Positions 1 to 8,981 of a DNA stretch of 64,000 bases are shown one piece after another (the stretch's first letter is position 1; each line of letters starts with the position of its first letter). The translations under genes were made by a program, and so were the position numbers. The notes under the pieces were generated by a model, which saw nothing but the letters and a program-made list of their open reading frames with translations, made no database searches and had not been told where the DNA came from. This DNA comes from Dietzia natronolimnaea (GTDB lineage: Bacteria > Actinomycetota > Actinomycetes > Mycobacteriales > Mycobacteriaceae), in NCBI RefSeq assembly GCF_002289575.1, contig NZ_NTGA01000016.1, forward strand, positions 62,001-126,000, in the 5' to 3' direction.

Positions 1-401
1 ACGTGGCCGTTCCAGGCGCTGACCACCGGGTCGTCGAGCAACTCGGCCGCCAGATCCAGCACCTGCTTGCCCGTCCGGGTGGCGCCGTCGCGCAGTTCCC
101 GCGTCAGCCGGGTGGCGTGCAGGCGTCGGTCGATGCGGGTCAGCGCCTCCATCGGCGCCTCTGCGTCCCGGTTTCCGTGCTCGCGGGTGGCCGCCCACGC
201 GAGTGCCAGCGCGACGGAGTCCGCGGGACCGATGGCGTGGCGCAGCATCGAGTGCAGCACCTGCGGCAGGCGCCGGGCGTCGACCTCACCCCGCTGGGCC
301 AGCCCCTCGAGCCCGTGGGACAGGGTGTACATCCCCGAGGGGAACGACGAGTCGGTGAACTGCAGCGCGAGCAGCAGCCGCGACAGGTCGGAGCCGCTCA
401 T
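1..401 (-). CDS. ureF: Urease accessory protein UreF (cut by window edge)
   Basis: The first 133 codons are visible; the rest lies outside the window. UreF works with UreD and UreG to deliver nickel into apo-urease. The N-terminus carries the family pattern of a hydrophobic start followed by '[16 protein letters not shown]', and the helical body that follows ('[20 protein letters not shown]') also fits UreF. The ATG overlaps the TGA of ureBC by four bases (ATGA), so it is translationally coupled to the structural genes. ureG and ureD presumably follow off the left edge. Confidence 0.93.
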   Translation of the reverse strand, partial: MSGSDLSRLLLALQFTDSSFPSGMYTLSHGLEGLAQRGEVDARRLPQVLHSMLRHAIGPADSVALALAWAATREHGNRDAEAPMEALTRIDRRLHATRLTRELRDGATRTGKQVLDLAAELLDDPVVSAWNGH

Positions 402-2584
402 GCCAGATAGTGCAGCTGGGCCAGCGGCAGGGTGGTCGCGGGGGCGATGGTGGCGGGCTCGCCGTCGACGGTCACCACGTAGGTGTCGGGGTCCACCTCG
501 ATCCGCGGGCAGCGGTCGTTGCGGACCATGTCCTTCTTCCCGATCCCGCGGCACCGGCGCACGGGCAGGCACGGCGAGGTCAGGCCAAGTTGCTCGGGCA
601 CGCCGGCCTCGATCGCGGCCGCGGACAGGAACGTCACCCGGGTGGACTGCATGGCCCCGCCGTACGCGCCGAACATCGGCCGGTAGATCACGGGTTGCGG
701 GGTGGGCAGCGAGGCGTTGGGGTCACCCATCGGCGCCCACACGATCATCCCGCCCTTGATCACCAGCGACGGCTTGGCGGCGAAGGACTCGGCCGGCCAC
801 ACCACCAGGTCCGCGAGCTTGCCGGGTTCGATCGAGCCCAGGTGGTCGGCGATCCCGGCGGCGATGGCGGGGTTGATGGTCATCTTGGCGACGTACCGCA
901 GGACCCGCTCGTTGTCGTTGCGATCGCTGTCCTCGGGCAGCGGCCCGCGTTCGACCCGGCAGTGGTGGGCCGTCTGGAACGCCCGCTGCCACGACTCGCC
1001 GATCCGCCCCATGGCCTGGGAGTCGGAGGAGAAGATCGAGATGATTCCCTCGTCGTGCAGCACGGTCTCCGCGGCGATGGTCTCGGCCCGCACGCGGGAG
1101 TCGGCGAAGCTCACGTCCTCCGGGATGTCGTGCGACAGGTGGTGGCACACCATCACCATGTCGAGCAGCTCGTCGACCGAGTTCACGGTGTAGGGCAGCG
1201 TCGGGTTGGTGGACGCCGGCAGGACGTTGGGCTCACCGCACACCCGCAGGATGTCGGGCGCGTGTCCGCCGCCGGCGCCCTCGGAGTGGAACGTGTGGAT
1301 GGTCGAGTCGCCGAGCGCGGCGCGGGTGTCCTCGTAGAAGCCGGACTCGTTGAGGGTGTCGGTGTGGATTGCCACCTGCACGTCGTACTCGTCCGCGACC
1401 TCCTGCACGCAGCGGATGGTTGCCGGGGTGGTCCCCCAGTCCTCGTGGATCTTCAGGCCCGCCGCGCCGGCGACGATCTGCTCGACCGCCGACTCCGGCT
1501 GGGAGGTGTTGCCCTTTCCCAGGATCCCGATGTTCACCGGCAACCCGTCGGCGGCCTGCAGCATCCGGCCTATGTTCCAGGCGCCCGGCGTGCAGGTGGT
1601 CCCCTTGGTGCCGTCGGACGGGCCGGTCCCGCCACCGAACATGGTGGTCACCCCGTTGGACAGGGCCTCGTCCACCTGCTGCGGTGCGATGAAGTGGATG
1701 TGGGTGTCCACTCCCCCGGCGGTGACGATCTTGTGCTCGCCCGCCACGACCTCCGTGCCGGGGCCGATCACCAGGTCCGGGTGGACGCCGTCCTGCAGGT
1801 GCGGGTTGCCGGCCTTGCCCACGGCCACGATCCGGCCGTCGCGCACCCCGATGTCGCCCTTGACCACCCCGATCACGGCGTCGAGGATCGTGGCCCCGGT
1901 GATCACCAGGTCCAGCGCGCCCGAGGCCCGCGTTCCCGCCGGGTCCTGCGCCATGCCGTCCCGGATCGCCTTGCCGCCGCCGTAGACGGCCTCCTGGCCG
2001 TAGCCGCTGGAGCCGTTGGTCGTGACAGCGTTGTGGTCGGTCTCGACCTCGACGGTCAGCACCGTGTCCGCCAACGTGAACCGGTCACCGATCGTGGGTC
2101 CGTAGATGTCGGTGTAGGTCGCGCGGGGGAGCACGGTCGGCGGGCCCTCGGCGTGGCGCCCGGCCTCGTCGTCGTCGTCATCGGGCACCCCAGCGTTATC
2201 GGACACCTCAGCGCCGACACACAGGAACCCGCCGTCGTGCATCCGCTCCAGCGCGCGCTCCCGCACGGCCGGGTCGTCGAGGGGCCCGTCGACCAGTCCG
2301 GAGAAGCCGCGGCAGACGCGCTCGCCGGCGTAGTCCACCAGCCGCACCGTGCGGGTCTGCCCGGGTTCGAACCGCACCGCCAGGCCCGCGCCGATCGCCA
2401 GGTGGCGCCCGTAAGCGGCCGGCCGGTCGAAGCGCAGCTCCCGGTTGGACTCGAAGAAGTGGTAGTGCGAGCCCACCTGGACCGCGCGGTCGCCGGTGTT
2501 GGTGACCTCGAGCTCGATGGTCGCGCGACCGGCGCCCAGCGTGATGTCGCCGTCGCCGTACTGGTACTTCCCGGATCCGGACAT
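398..2584 (-). CDS. ureC: Fused urease beta-alpha subunit (UreB-UreC)
   Basis: Urease hydrolyses urea to ammonia and carbamate in the cytoplasm. This 728-residue protein joins a UreB-like part (about residues 1-115) to a complete UreC part (about 152-728) through an acidic linker with a PDDDDDE run. UreC features are all visible: the HIH nickel ligands, the carbamylated-lysine motif [24 protein letters not shown], the flap around [13 protein letters not shown], and SSDSQAMGR. UreB and UreC are normally separate (about 100 and 570 residues). No stop lies between the two parts. AGGAG precedes the ATG. Downstream it overlaps ureF. Confidence 0.95.
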   Translation of the reverse strand: MSGSGKYQYGDGDITLGAGRATIELEVTNTGDRAVQVGSHYHFFESNRELRFDRPAAYGRHLAIGAGLAVRFEPGQTRTVRLVDYAGERVCRGFSGLVDGPLDDPAVRERALERMHDGGFLCVGAEVSDNAGVPDDDDDEAGRHAEGPPTVLPRATYTDIYGPTIGDRFTLADTVLTVEVETDHNAVTTNGSSGYGQEAVYGGGKAIRDGMAQDPAGTRASGALDLVITGATILDAVIGVVKGDIGVRDGRIVAVGKAGNPHLQDGVHPDLVIGPGTEVVAGEHKIVTAGGVDTHIHFIAPQQVDEALSNGVTTMFGGGTGPSDGTKGTTCTPGAWNIGRMLQAADGLPVNIGILGKGNTSQPESAVEQIVAGAAGLKIHEDWGTTPATIRCVQEVADEYDVQVAIHTDTLNESGFYEDTRAALGDSTIHTFHSEGAGGGHAPDILRVCGEPNVLPASTNPTLPYTVNSVDELLDMVMVCHHLSHDIPEDVSFADSRVRAETIAAETVLHDEGIISIFSSDSQAMGRIGESWQRAFQTAHHCRVERGPLPEDSDRNDNERVLRYVAKMTINPAIAAGIADHLGSIEPGKLADLVVWPAESFAAKPSLVIKGGMIVWAPMGDPNASLPTPQPVIYRPMFGAYGGAMQSTRVTFLSAAAIEAGVPEQLGLTSPCLPVRRCRGIGKKDMVRNDRCPRIEVDPDTYVVTVDGEPATIAPATTLPLAQLHYLA

Positions 2585-2629
2585 CGCGCTCCTCTGGGTG
2601 GTGGGTGGGGTGGGTCTGTGAGGTGGTGT

Positions 2630-3457
2630 CTAGTGCGAGTGGGTGTAGACGCTGCCGTCGGCCGCCACGTGGGAGTGGGCGTAACCGTGGCCGTCCTCGG
2701 CGTTGAGCGCCGCGTCGATGCCATCTGCGCCTGTAACACCACCAGCGCCGTGGTCGAGCCGGTGGACCGCCTCGCGCACACGGGTGTCGATGATGCTGCG
2801 CACGACGGCCGGGCCCATCAGGTACTCGCCCTCGCCGGGCAGATCGCGGCCGGTGGGCGGGGCCGGCGCCAGTGTGGCGCTCACGATGGCCGGTCGCTGT
2901 GCACCGAGCGCATCGAGACGCGCGAGACCGCCGGCCAGGTCGGGGTCCGGCTCGGCGCCACCGTGGAATGCGACCTCCACCAGCTCGGGCCGGCCGTACT
3001 GCCGGGCGAGGCGGGCGAGGCGGAAGAGTTCGGCGTCGGCGAACGGGTCGATCGCCGGGCTCACGACCAGCACCGAATCGGCCGCGGCGTCGGCGAGATC
3101 GCGGCGTCGGATCGCGGCGCGCAGTCGGGTGACCAGCATCGTGGCGTCGCCCAGCGGCGCGGCCAGCGCGAGCCGCGTGCCGCCGGTACGGCCCCGGACG
3201 TCGCGGAGGGTGCGGGCGCAGTCGGCGATCATCGCCGGTGCGCGGCCGAACGTCATGGGGACGACGACGACGAGGTCACCCGCCTGGCCCTCCGCCGCCA
3301 CCAGGTCGGACAGCCCACGCCCGGGCGCAGCGGCCGGGATCCCCAGATCGGGCATCTGCTCGGACTCCGGACCCAGCGCCACGACGATCCGGGCGGTGGC
3401 CGGGTCGGTGTGCTGATGCGCGTGGGCGTGCGGGTGGGCCGGGACGTGAGCGGTCAT
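2630..3457 (-). CDS. CbiX-like (sirohydrochlorin chelatase fold) protein with His-rich ends, in urease operon
   Basis: This 275-residue protein sits between ureA and ureBC; its ATG overlaps the ureA TGA by four bases. The N-terminus is a His/Ala run (about residues 4-16, [13 protein letters not shown]) and the C-terminus is again His-rich (HGYAHSH and YTHSH). The core resembles CbiX/CbiK chelatases in fold pattern ([37 protein letters not shown]). The histidines that bind metal and substrate in known chelatases are not evident at the expected strand ends. I infer a role in holding or passing nickel for urease rather than tetrapyrrole chelation; this is untested. Confidence 0.7.
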   Translation of the reverse strand: MTAHVPAHPHAHAHQHTDPATARIVVALGPESEQMPDLGIPAAAPGRGLSDLVAAEGQAGDLVVVVPMTFGRAPAMIADCARTLRDVRGRTGGTRLALAAPLGDATMLVTRLRAAIRRRDLADAAADSVLVVSPAIDPFADAELFRLARLARQYGRPELVEVAFHGGAEPDPDLAGGLARLDALGAQRPAIVSATLAPAPPTGRDLPGEGEYLMGPAVVRSIIDTRVREAVHRLDHGAGGVTGADGIDAALNAEDGHGYAHSHVAADGSVYTHSH

Positions 3458-3774
3458 TCCTGCTGCTCCACCGGGCCGACGGGATCGTGCACGGTCACCA
3501 GCTTGGAGCCGTCGGGAAAGGTGGCCTCGACCTGAATCATCGGCAGCCGCTCCACCACACCGGCCATGACCTGCCCGGCATCCAGGACCCGGCGCCCGAG
3601 GTCCGTGCACTCGGCGACGGTGCGACCGTCGCGGGCGTGCTCGACGATCTCCCACGAGATGAGCGCGGTGGCCTCCGGGATGTTGAGCAGCACTCCGCGG
3701 TCGAGCCTCCGCCGGGCCACCTCCGCCGCGGTGAACAGGGTGAGTTTGTCCATTTCGCGGGGGGTGAGCTTCAT
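3454..3774 (-). CDS. ureA: Urease gamma subunit
   Basis: 106 residues, the normal UreA length (about 100), starting [11 protein letters not shown] and containing [20 protein letters not shown], typical of UreA. It forms the urease core with the fused UreBC. It is the first gene of the minus-strand urease operon. An AGAGGAC ribosome site precedes the ATG, and a GlnR-like box lies about 60-80 bp upstream. Confidence 0.96.
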   Translation of the reverse strand: MKLTPREMDKLTLFTAAEVARRRLDRGVLLNIPEATALISWEIVEHARDGRTVAECTDLGRRVLDAGQVMAGVVERLPMIQVEATFPDGSKLVTVHDPVGPVEQQE

Positions 3775-3829
3775 CGGCGGGTCCTCTCGTGCTCGGAGCG
3801 TCAGCGCGCCGGGGCGTGTCGATCACGCT

Positions 3830-3856
3830 AATACCACCGTGTGTCGGCCGTGTAAC
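3830..3856 (-). promoter_or_regulatory. GlnR-like box upstream of ureA
   Basis: On the minus strand the sequence reads GTTAC-N6-GACAC-N6-GTATT with 11-bp periodicity. This resembles the actinobacterial GlnR consensus GTnAC-n6-GaAAc. It lies about 56-82 bp upstream of the ureA start. GlnR is known to control urease genes in related bacteria; binding here is inference. Confidence 0.5.
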
Positions 3857-3908
3857 ACCGGTGCCGAGGACCGCCCCCACCCCCGGCTCCGAGCACCCGG
3901 CACAGCCC

Positions 3909-3955
3909 CTGACCTGGGGTGCCCTGCGGAGGGTGAGCAGGGCACCCCAGGTCAG
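3909..3955. terminator. 47-bp perfect inverted repeat, copy 1
   Basis: Two perfect 19-bp arms (CTGACCTGGGGTGCCCTGC and its complement) surround a 9-nt loop. No T-run follows. Near-identical hairpins occur at 4980-5025 and 20901-20947, all between genes. It lies between the divergent ureA and uraD, so it would not be a simple end-of-gene terminator here; it could be a dispersed palindromic repeat. Confidence 0.6.
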
Positions 3956-4072
3956 AGGGCAGCGCACCCGGCGACGACAATGGCGGCAGGTCCGGCGGCC
4001 GCGGTTGTTACAGCGCGTTACGACTCCCGCGTCGTCGGCGATCCGGGCCCCGTCGACTGCCATGATGAACCA

Positions 4073-4624
4073 ATGCCCCAGGACACCGCCGAGGCGACGG
4101 CGACCGACGACGACGCCGCCGTGCGCGACTTCGACTCCGCACCCGCGGAAGACCTGCTGCCCGCACTGACGGAGCTCTCGGGCTCGGCCGGGTGGGCGCG
4201 CACGGTGCTCGGGGGCCGGCCGTATGGCTCGCGAACGGCCCTGCACACCGCGGCCCGACGGGTGCTCGCCGACCAGAGCGACGCCGAGGTGTTGTCCGCG
4301 GTCGACGCGCACCCGCCGATCGGGCCGAGAGCGGGCGCGGGATCCGAACCGGTCAAGGGCGCCTCGGCCCGCGAGCAGAGCGCGGCGGCGACCGCTGATG
4401 CCGAGCTTGCGCGGCGCCTGGCCGACGGGCAGCGGCGCCACGCCGAGCACTTCGGGCACGCGTTCCTCGTCTGCGCCACCGGGCTGTCGGCGCGCGAGAT
4501 CGTGGACGAGCTCGACCGGAGGATCGCGCTCGACCCGGCCGAGGAGCTCGCGTGCACCCGCGACCACCTCGCGAGGATCAACGCCCTGCGACTGGACCGG
4601 CTGCTCGACACCGGCACACTGTGA
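4073..4624 (+). CDS. uraD: 2-oxo-4-hydroxy-4-carboxy-5-ureidoimidazoline (OHCU) decarboxylase
   Basis: It converts OHCU to (S)-allantoin, the last step of urate oxidation to allantoin. The protein has 183 residues, near the family's usual 165-180. The conserved catalytic His is in DAHPPIG (His80), followed by the SAREQ segment and the 'FGHAFLVCATG' core. The first 20 residues are acidic and not conserved. It is the first gene of a two-gene plus-strand unit with uraH, 10 bp downstream. Two GTTAC half-sites (4007-4011 and 4017-4021) lie upstream and may also be nitrogen-control elements. Confidence 0.9.
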   Translation: MPQDTAEATATDDDAAVRDFDSAPAEDLLPALTELSGSAGWARTVLGGRPYGSRTALHTAARRVLADQSDAEVLSAVDAHPPIGPRAGAGSEPVKGASAREQSAAATADAELARRLADGQRRHAEHFGHAFLVCATGLSAREIVDELDRRIALDPAEELACTRDHLARINALRLDRLLDTGTL

Positions 4625-4634
4625 GGAGCACCTG

Positions 4635-4958
4635 ATGTCCCTGAGCACCCACGCGCTGGACACGTCCACCGGGGCCCCCGCGTCCGGACTGGCGTATCTG
4701 CTCACCGACGCCGCGGGCGCGGTACTGGCCACCGGCACCACCGACGACGACGGACGGGCGCCCGAGCTGGGAGGGGTCGAGATCGGCGCCGGGGTGTACC
4801 GCCTGCACTTCGATACCGGCGCCTACCAGCGCTCAAAAGGCCTTCGCGGCTTCTACCCTGAGGCGGTGGTGTGCTTCGAGGTCACCGATCCGGCCGCCCA
4901 CCACCACGTGCCGTTGATCCTGTCGCCCTTCGGCTACAGCACCTACCGCGGGTCCTGA
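4635..4958 (+). CDS. uraH: 5-hydroxyisourate hydrolase (transthyretin-related)
   Basis: It hydrolyses 5-hydroxyisourate, the product of urate oxidation, to OHCU. The protein has 107 residues. The N-terminal LSTHALDTSTG provides the active-site His, and the protein ends in the diagnostic YRGS tetrapeptide. The GGAG ribosome site lies at the end of uraD, so the two are coupled. The urate-oxidising enzyme that should precede it is not in this operon. Confidence 0.95.
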   Translation: MSLSTHALDTSTGAPASGLAYLLTDAAGAVLATGTTDDDGRAPELGGVEIGAGVYRLHFDTGAYQRSKGLRGFYPEAVVCFEVTDPAAHHHVPLILSPFGYSTYRGS

Positions 4959-4979
4959 GCCGCGGTCCTCGCCAACGCT

Positions 4980-5025
4980 CTGACCTGCAGTGCCCTGCAC
5001 AGGGGTCGCAGGGCACCCCAGGTCA
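4980..5025. terminator. Inverted repeat shared by convergent genes, copy 2
   Basis: An imperfect copy of the 3909-3955 hairpin: left arm CTGACCTGCAGTGCCCTGC, 9-nt loop, right arm GCAGGGCACCCCAGGTCA. It lies 21 bp after uraH and includes the TGA stop of the convergent amidohydrolase at 5023-5025. It is well placed as a bidirectional terminator, although it lacks a T-run. Confidence 0.65.
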
Positions 5026-6354
5026 CCGCCCGATCCCCCTCCGTGCGCACTCGCGGCGCAGCTCGGAGGCCACGGCACGCTCGTCGCACCGGACCAGCTG
5101 GAAGTCCCGCACCACCACGACTCCGCCCACCACCACGTGACGGGGACGTCGGCCCGGATCGGCCCACAGCAGGCCGGGGACCGGGTCGGCCACACCGGCG
5201 TCCGCCACGCCCGAGACGTCCCACACGACCAGGTCGGCCGCCGATCCCGGAGTCAATCGGCCCAGCTCGGTCCGGCCCAGTCCGTCCGCCCCACCGGCGG
5301 TGGCCATGGTCAGCGCCTCGAGAGCGTCCATCGGCCGCCCGGCCAGCGGGGCGACCTGCATGGCCAGCCGGGCATCGGCGAGAAGATGTCCGGCGTCGTT
5401 GCTCCCGCCGCCCGAGGTGCCCAGTCCGACGCGCACCCCACCGTCGAGTAGCCGCGCGACGGGGGCCACGCCCCACCCCATGGGCAGATCGCAGGCCGGG
5501 GCGTGGGTGACGGAGGCCCCGCACCCCGCGACGAGCGCCACCTCGGAGTCGGTGATGTCGCACAGGTGGGCCAGGGTGACGTCGGGGGCGAGCCAGCCCC
5601 ACTCGTCCAGCAGATCCAGGGGCCGCCGCCCGTACAGCTCGGCGGCGCGGGCCACGTCGACCTGCTCGTTGGCCTGCGTGCGCCGACGCAAGCCCAGGTC
5701 CCGAGCGACCTCGCCGAGGGCGCCGAACGTGGCGGGTCCGTCGGCGTGGATCCCCGACGGGCCCACGGCGAGCTGCCGCATGCCATCCCCGGTCACCCCG
5801 TCCCGCGCTCCGGTCAGGTGCGCGGCGTGGATCCGCGCCACCGACGAGGCGGCCGCGTCCGGGTCGCAGCCCACGGTGCCGCGGACGAACGCCAGGCGGG
5901 CACCCACGTCACCCGCCGCGTCGAAGGCGGCCCCCGCGATCTGCACCGGGTCCACACCGGGCGGCCAGGTCAGGTGGTGATCGGCGACGGTGGTGACCCC
6001 GCACAACAGCGACTCGGCCAGCGCCACCCGGGCGGCGAGCCCCACCAGGTCCGGGTCCACGCGGGCGTCGACGTAGGCCTGCCGCATCCGAGCGAGCCAG
6101 ACTGACATCTCCACCCCCCGCGTGCCGGGCAGCGTCCGGAACGCGCTCTGCAGCAGATGATGGTGCGCGTTGACCAGCCCCGGGGTGATCACCCCGCCGT
6201 CGGCGTCGAGGGTCTCGGCAGACTCAGCACCGCCAGAACTAACACCGTCGGCGATCCTCCCGTCCACGCACTCGAGCGTCGTGGGCTCGGTGGACGCGCG
6301 ACCCGGGGACCAGACCGCTGAGGCTCCCGTCACCCGCAGAACCCGCGCGCTCAC
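5023..6354 (-). CDS. Amidohydrolase-fold protein with lost metal ligands
   Basis: 443 residues, related to the TRZ/ATZ and 8-oxoguanine deaminase group of amidohydrolases. The first-strand motif AHHHLLQ (His64-66) and the AHLCD His (263) are present. The usual HxxE metal ligand is replaced by Gln227 (TQANE). The usual GTDG aspartate, needed for catalysis, is Ser314 (GTSGGG). It may be inactive, act as a partner subunit, or use unusual chemistry. The GTG start overlaps the TGA of the xanthine-dehydrogenase-type gene (GTGA). It is the last gene of the long minus-strand operon and ends in the hairpin at 4980-5025. Confidence 0.8.
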   Translation of the reverse strand: MSARVLRVTGASAVWSPGRASTEPTTLECVDGRIADGVSSGGAESAETLDADGGVITPGLVNAHHHLLQSAFRTLPGTRGVEMSVWLARMRQAYVDARVDPDLVGLAARVALAESLLCGVTTVADHHLTWPPGVDPVQIAGAAFDAAGDVGARLAFVRGTVGCDPDAAASSVARIHAAHLTGARDGVTGDGMRQLAVGPSGIHADGPATFGALGEVARDLGLRRRTQANEQVDVARAAELYGRRPLDLLDEWGWLAPDVTLAHLCDITDSEVALVAGCGASVTHAPACDLPMGWGVAPVARLLDGGVRVGLGTSGGGSNDAGHLLADARLAMQVAPLAGRPMDALEALTMATAGGADGLGRTELGRLTPGSAADLVVWDVSGVADAGVADPVPGLLWADPGRRPRHVVVGGVVVVRDFQLVRCDERAVASELRRECARRGIGR

Positions 6355-8981
6355 GCGTTGACCCCGATCGGCGTCGGCGCGAACGAGCGCATCCACACCC
6401 GGTCCGGCGTCAGCGGGATGGAGTCCTGTCGCACCCCCGTGGCCCGCCGGACGGCGATGCCGACGGCCGCCGCGACCGGACAGTAGGGCGCCTCGGACAT
6501 GGACTTGGCGCCCAGGACGCCCTGGGGTTCGACGGTGTTGGCAAAGAAGACCTCGGTGCGCGGCACGTCTCCCATGCGGGGCGGGTGGTAGTGGCGCAGG
6601 GTCGCGTTGGCCACCGCGCCGGTGTCGTCGAGCATCACCTGCTCGTACAGCGCCGCCCCCAGGGCTTGGGCGACGCCGCCCTCCACCTGACCCCGCAGCT
6701 GCTGCGGGTTGAGGACCCGCCCGGCGTCGACGGCGTGGACGCTCTGCAGCACCCGGACCGTGCCCGTGTCGGGACACACGGCCACGCGGACGCCCTGGAC
6801 GGTGAAGGCCGCCTGCCGACCGAGCCCGTCGGCGGAGCCCTCGGCGGACACGGGCAGGTGGGCGCCGGCCCGCAGGAGGTCGGCCACTCGGGTGGCGGCC
6901 CGGTGCAGCGCGCGACCGCCCACCACCGTCCCGGCCGACCCGAACGCACCGGTGTCGTGGGTGAGCTGCGCCGTGTCCGAGGCGTGCAGCACCACCGAGT
7001 CGGACGGGACCGCGAGCACCTCGGCCACGATCTGCGTGTGCACGGTGGCGGTGCCGTTGCCGAACTCGGCGGTGCCCACGTAGGCGTGCACGGTGCCGTC
7101 GACGTCGATCTCCACGCGGGCGGAGCCGTGGTGGCCCCCCGGCGGGTTGGTGGCGATCATGCACACCGCGACCCCGCTCCCCTCGGACCACCCGGCAGGG
7201 GCCGACTCCCCCCGTCCCGACTCCAGGGCTCCGGCGACGAGGTCCAGGCAGTCGTCGAGTCCGTAGGAGGACAGGGCCAGCTCGTCGTCGTCGCCCGCGG
7301 AGCTCACCAACCGGTCACCCGGGCGCACCACGTTGCGCCGCCGTAGTTCGACGGGGTCGATCCCGGCGGCCTCGGCGAGCTCATCGAGCGCGCTCTCGAG
7401 CGCGAACCCCACCTCCCCCAGCCCGTACCCGCGGAAGGCGCCGGACGGGACGGTGGTGGTGTAGACGGCCTCGGCCGCCACGCGCTTGGCCGGGCAGCGG
7501 TACAGCTCCACCGACTCGGTGATCGAGTGGAACATCACGCCCGCCGAGTGCCCGCCGTACGCGCCCGCGTCGGAGAGCACGTCCAGGTCGAGCGCGGTGA
7601 GCCGGCCACGGGCGTCGCACGCGACCGTCGCCGTCACCCGGTAGGGGTGCCGCACCGTGGCGGAGGTGAACTGCTCGGCGCGGGTGTACTCCCACACCAC
7701 GTCGCGCCCGGTCCGCAGGGCGGCCAGGACGGCCAGGTCCTCGACGATCATCTCCTGTTTGGCGCCGAATCCCCCGCCCACCCTAGCGGCGTGGACGCGC
7801 AGGTCGTCCCGCTCCAGGCCGAAGATCCACGCCAGCTCGTCCCGGACGAGGAACGGCACCTGCGTGGACGAGCGGATGTCGAGGGCGCCGCCGCACCGGG
7901 GCCCGCCGTCGACGTGGCGGACGATCACCGCGTGCGTCTCCAGGTGCGTGTGCTGCACCCGCGAGGTGCTCCAGGTCCCGGTGACCACGTGCGCGGCGCG
8001 GGCCACCCCGGCGTCGACGTCCCCCACCGCGCCACGCCAGCTCGCCACCACGTTGCGCGCGGGGTCGGCGATCCGATGGGACCCGGGGCTCTTGTCCCCG
8101 TGGACCACCGGGGCCCCGGGCTGCCGCGCCGCCTCGGGGTCCAGCACCGACGGCAGGACCTCGTACCGCACGTCGATCTCCCCGCAGGCCAGGCGAGCGA
8201 GCTGAGCGGTCTCGGCCACCACCGCGGCCACACGCTGCCCGTGGTAGCGCACCACCGGGTCCAGCACCCGGGTGTCGTCCGGGTCGTCGGTGCGCCGCTG
8301 GTGGCGGGCGGTGGAGAACAGGACGTCCGGGTCGTCGTGGTGGGTCAGGACGGCCACCACACCGGGCATGGCCAGGGCGCGGGAGGCGTCGATCTCCACG
8401 ATCCGGGCGTGCGCGTGCGGGGAACGCAGCACCGCGAGGTGAGCGCAGCCGGTCAGCGTGGTGTCCAGGGTGAACGGCTCGGCCCCGCGCACGACGCGGT
8501 CGGTGGCGGGCGCGGCGACGGGGCTGCCGATCCCTCCGGCCGGGCAGGCGTTCGCGGCGCCGTCGAGGGCGTCCTCGACCGCGCGGTATCCGGTGCACCG
8601 GCACAGGTTGCCCTTCATCGCGGCGGTCCGCGCGGCCGGGCCACCGTCGCGGGCGCACGGGGCGTGGTCCAGTCCGGTGACGGTGGTGACCATCCCCGCC
8701 GTGCAGTACCCGCACTGGAACCCCGCGGCGCGGGCGAACGCCGCGGGGACCTCGTCGGGCACCCCGGCGGCCGTGTGCACGTCGGCGCCCTCGGCCCGGT
8801 GGGCGGGCAGGACGCAGGAGTGCGTGGGCACGCCGTCGACCAGCACCGTGCAGGCGCCGCAGTCGCCGGTGTCGCAGCCCTTCTTGACCGCGACCTGGCC
8901 GAGTTCGCGCAGCAGCGTCCGCAGACACTGGCCGGGCCGCGGGGTCGGCGCGTAGTCGCGCCCGTCGACCGAGATCTTCAT
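6351..8981 (-). CDS. Xanthine dehydrogenase-type subunit: [2Fe-2S] domains fused to molybdenum-binding domain
   Basis: 876 residues. The first 150 form a CoxS-like iron-sulfur domain with cysteines C36, C41, C44, C56 and C90, C93, C127, C129. The remainder is a molybdopterin-binding large subunit with GGGFGAK, AFRGYG and, near the end, a glutamate in SMSEAP that matches the catalytic base position. Enzymes of this family hydroxylate purines or related N-heterocycles. Small and large subunits are usually separate when the FAD subunit is separate; here they are joined. AGGAGGAG precedes the ATG, which overlaps the FAD-subunit stop. Substrate is unknown; xanthine, hypoxanthine or a relative is likely. 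Confidence 0.9.
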   Translation of the reverse strand: MKISVDGRDYAPTPRPGQCLRTLLRELGQVAVKKGCDTGDCGACTVLVDGVPTHSCVLPAHRAEGADVHTAAGVPDEVPAAFARAAGFQCGYCTAGMVTTVTGLDHAPCARDGGPAARTAAMKGNLCRCTGYRAVEDALDGAANACPAGGIGSPVAAPATDRVVRGAEPFTLDTTLTGCAHLAVLRSPHAHARIVEIDASRALAMPGVVAVLTHHDDPDVLFSTARHQRRTDDPDDTRVLDPVVRYHGQRVAAVVAETAQLARLACGEIDVRYEVLPSVLDPEAARQPGAPVVHGDKSPGSHRIADPARNVVASWRGAVGDVDAGVARAAHVVTGTWSTSRVQHTHLETHAVIVRHVDGGPRCGGALDIRSSTQVPFLVRDELAWIFGLERDDLRVHAARVGGGFGAKQEMIVEDLAVLAALRTGRDVVWEYTRAEQFTSATVRHPYRVTATVACDARGRLTALDLDVLSDAGAYGGHSAGVMFHSITESVELYRCPAKRVAAEAVYTTTVPSGAFRGYGLGEVGFALESALDELAEAAGIDPVELRRRNVVRPGDRLVSSAGDDDELALSSYGLDDCLDLVAGALESGRGESAPAGWSEGSGVAVCMIATNPPGGHHGSARVEIDVDGTVHAYVGTAEFGNGTATVHTQIVAEVLAVPSDSVVLHASDTAQLTHDTGAFGSAGTVVGGRALHRAATRVADLLRAGAHLPVSAEGSADGLGRQAAFTVQGVRVAVCPDTGTVRVLQSVHAVDAGRVLNPQQLRGQVEGGVAQALGAALYEQVMLDDTGAVANATLRHYHPPRMGDVPRTEVFFANTVEPQGVLGAKSMSEAPYCPVAAAVGIAVRRATGVRQDSIPLTPDRVWMRSFAPTPIGVNA

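Noticed and set aside
410..3535. Very long open frame on the plus strand opposite the urease operon
   Set aside because: It mirrors ureBC, the CbiX-like gene and ureA in a GC-rich antisense frame and has no recognisable domain. The minus-strand genes are well supported.
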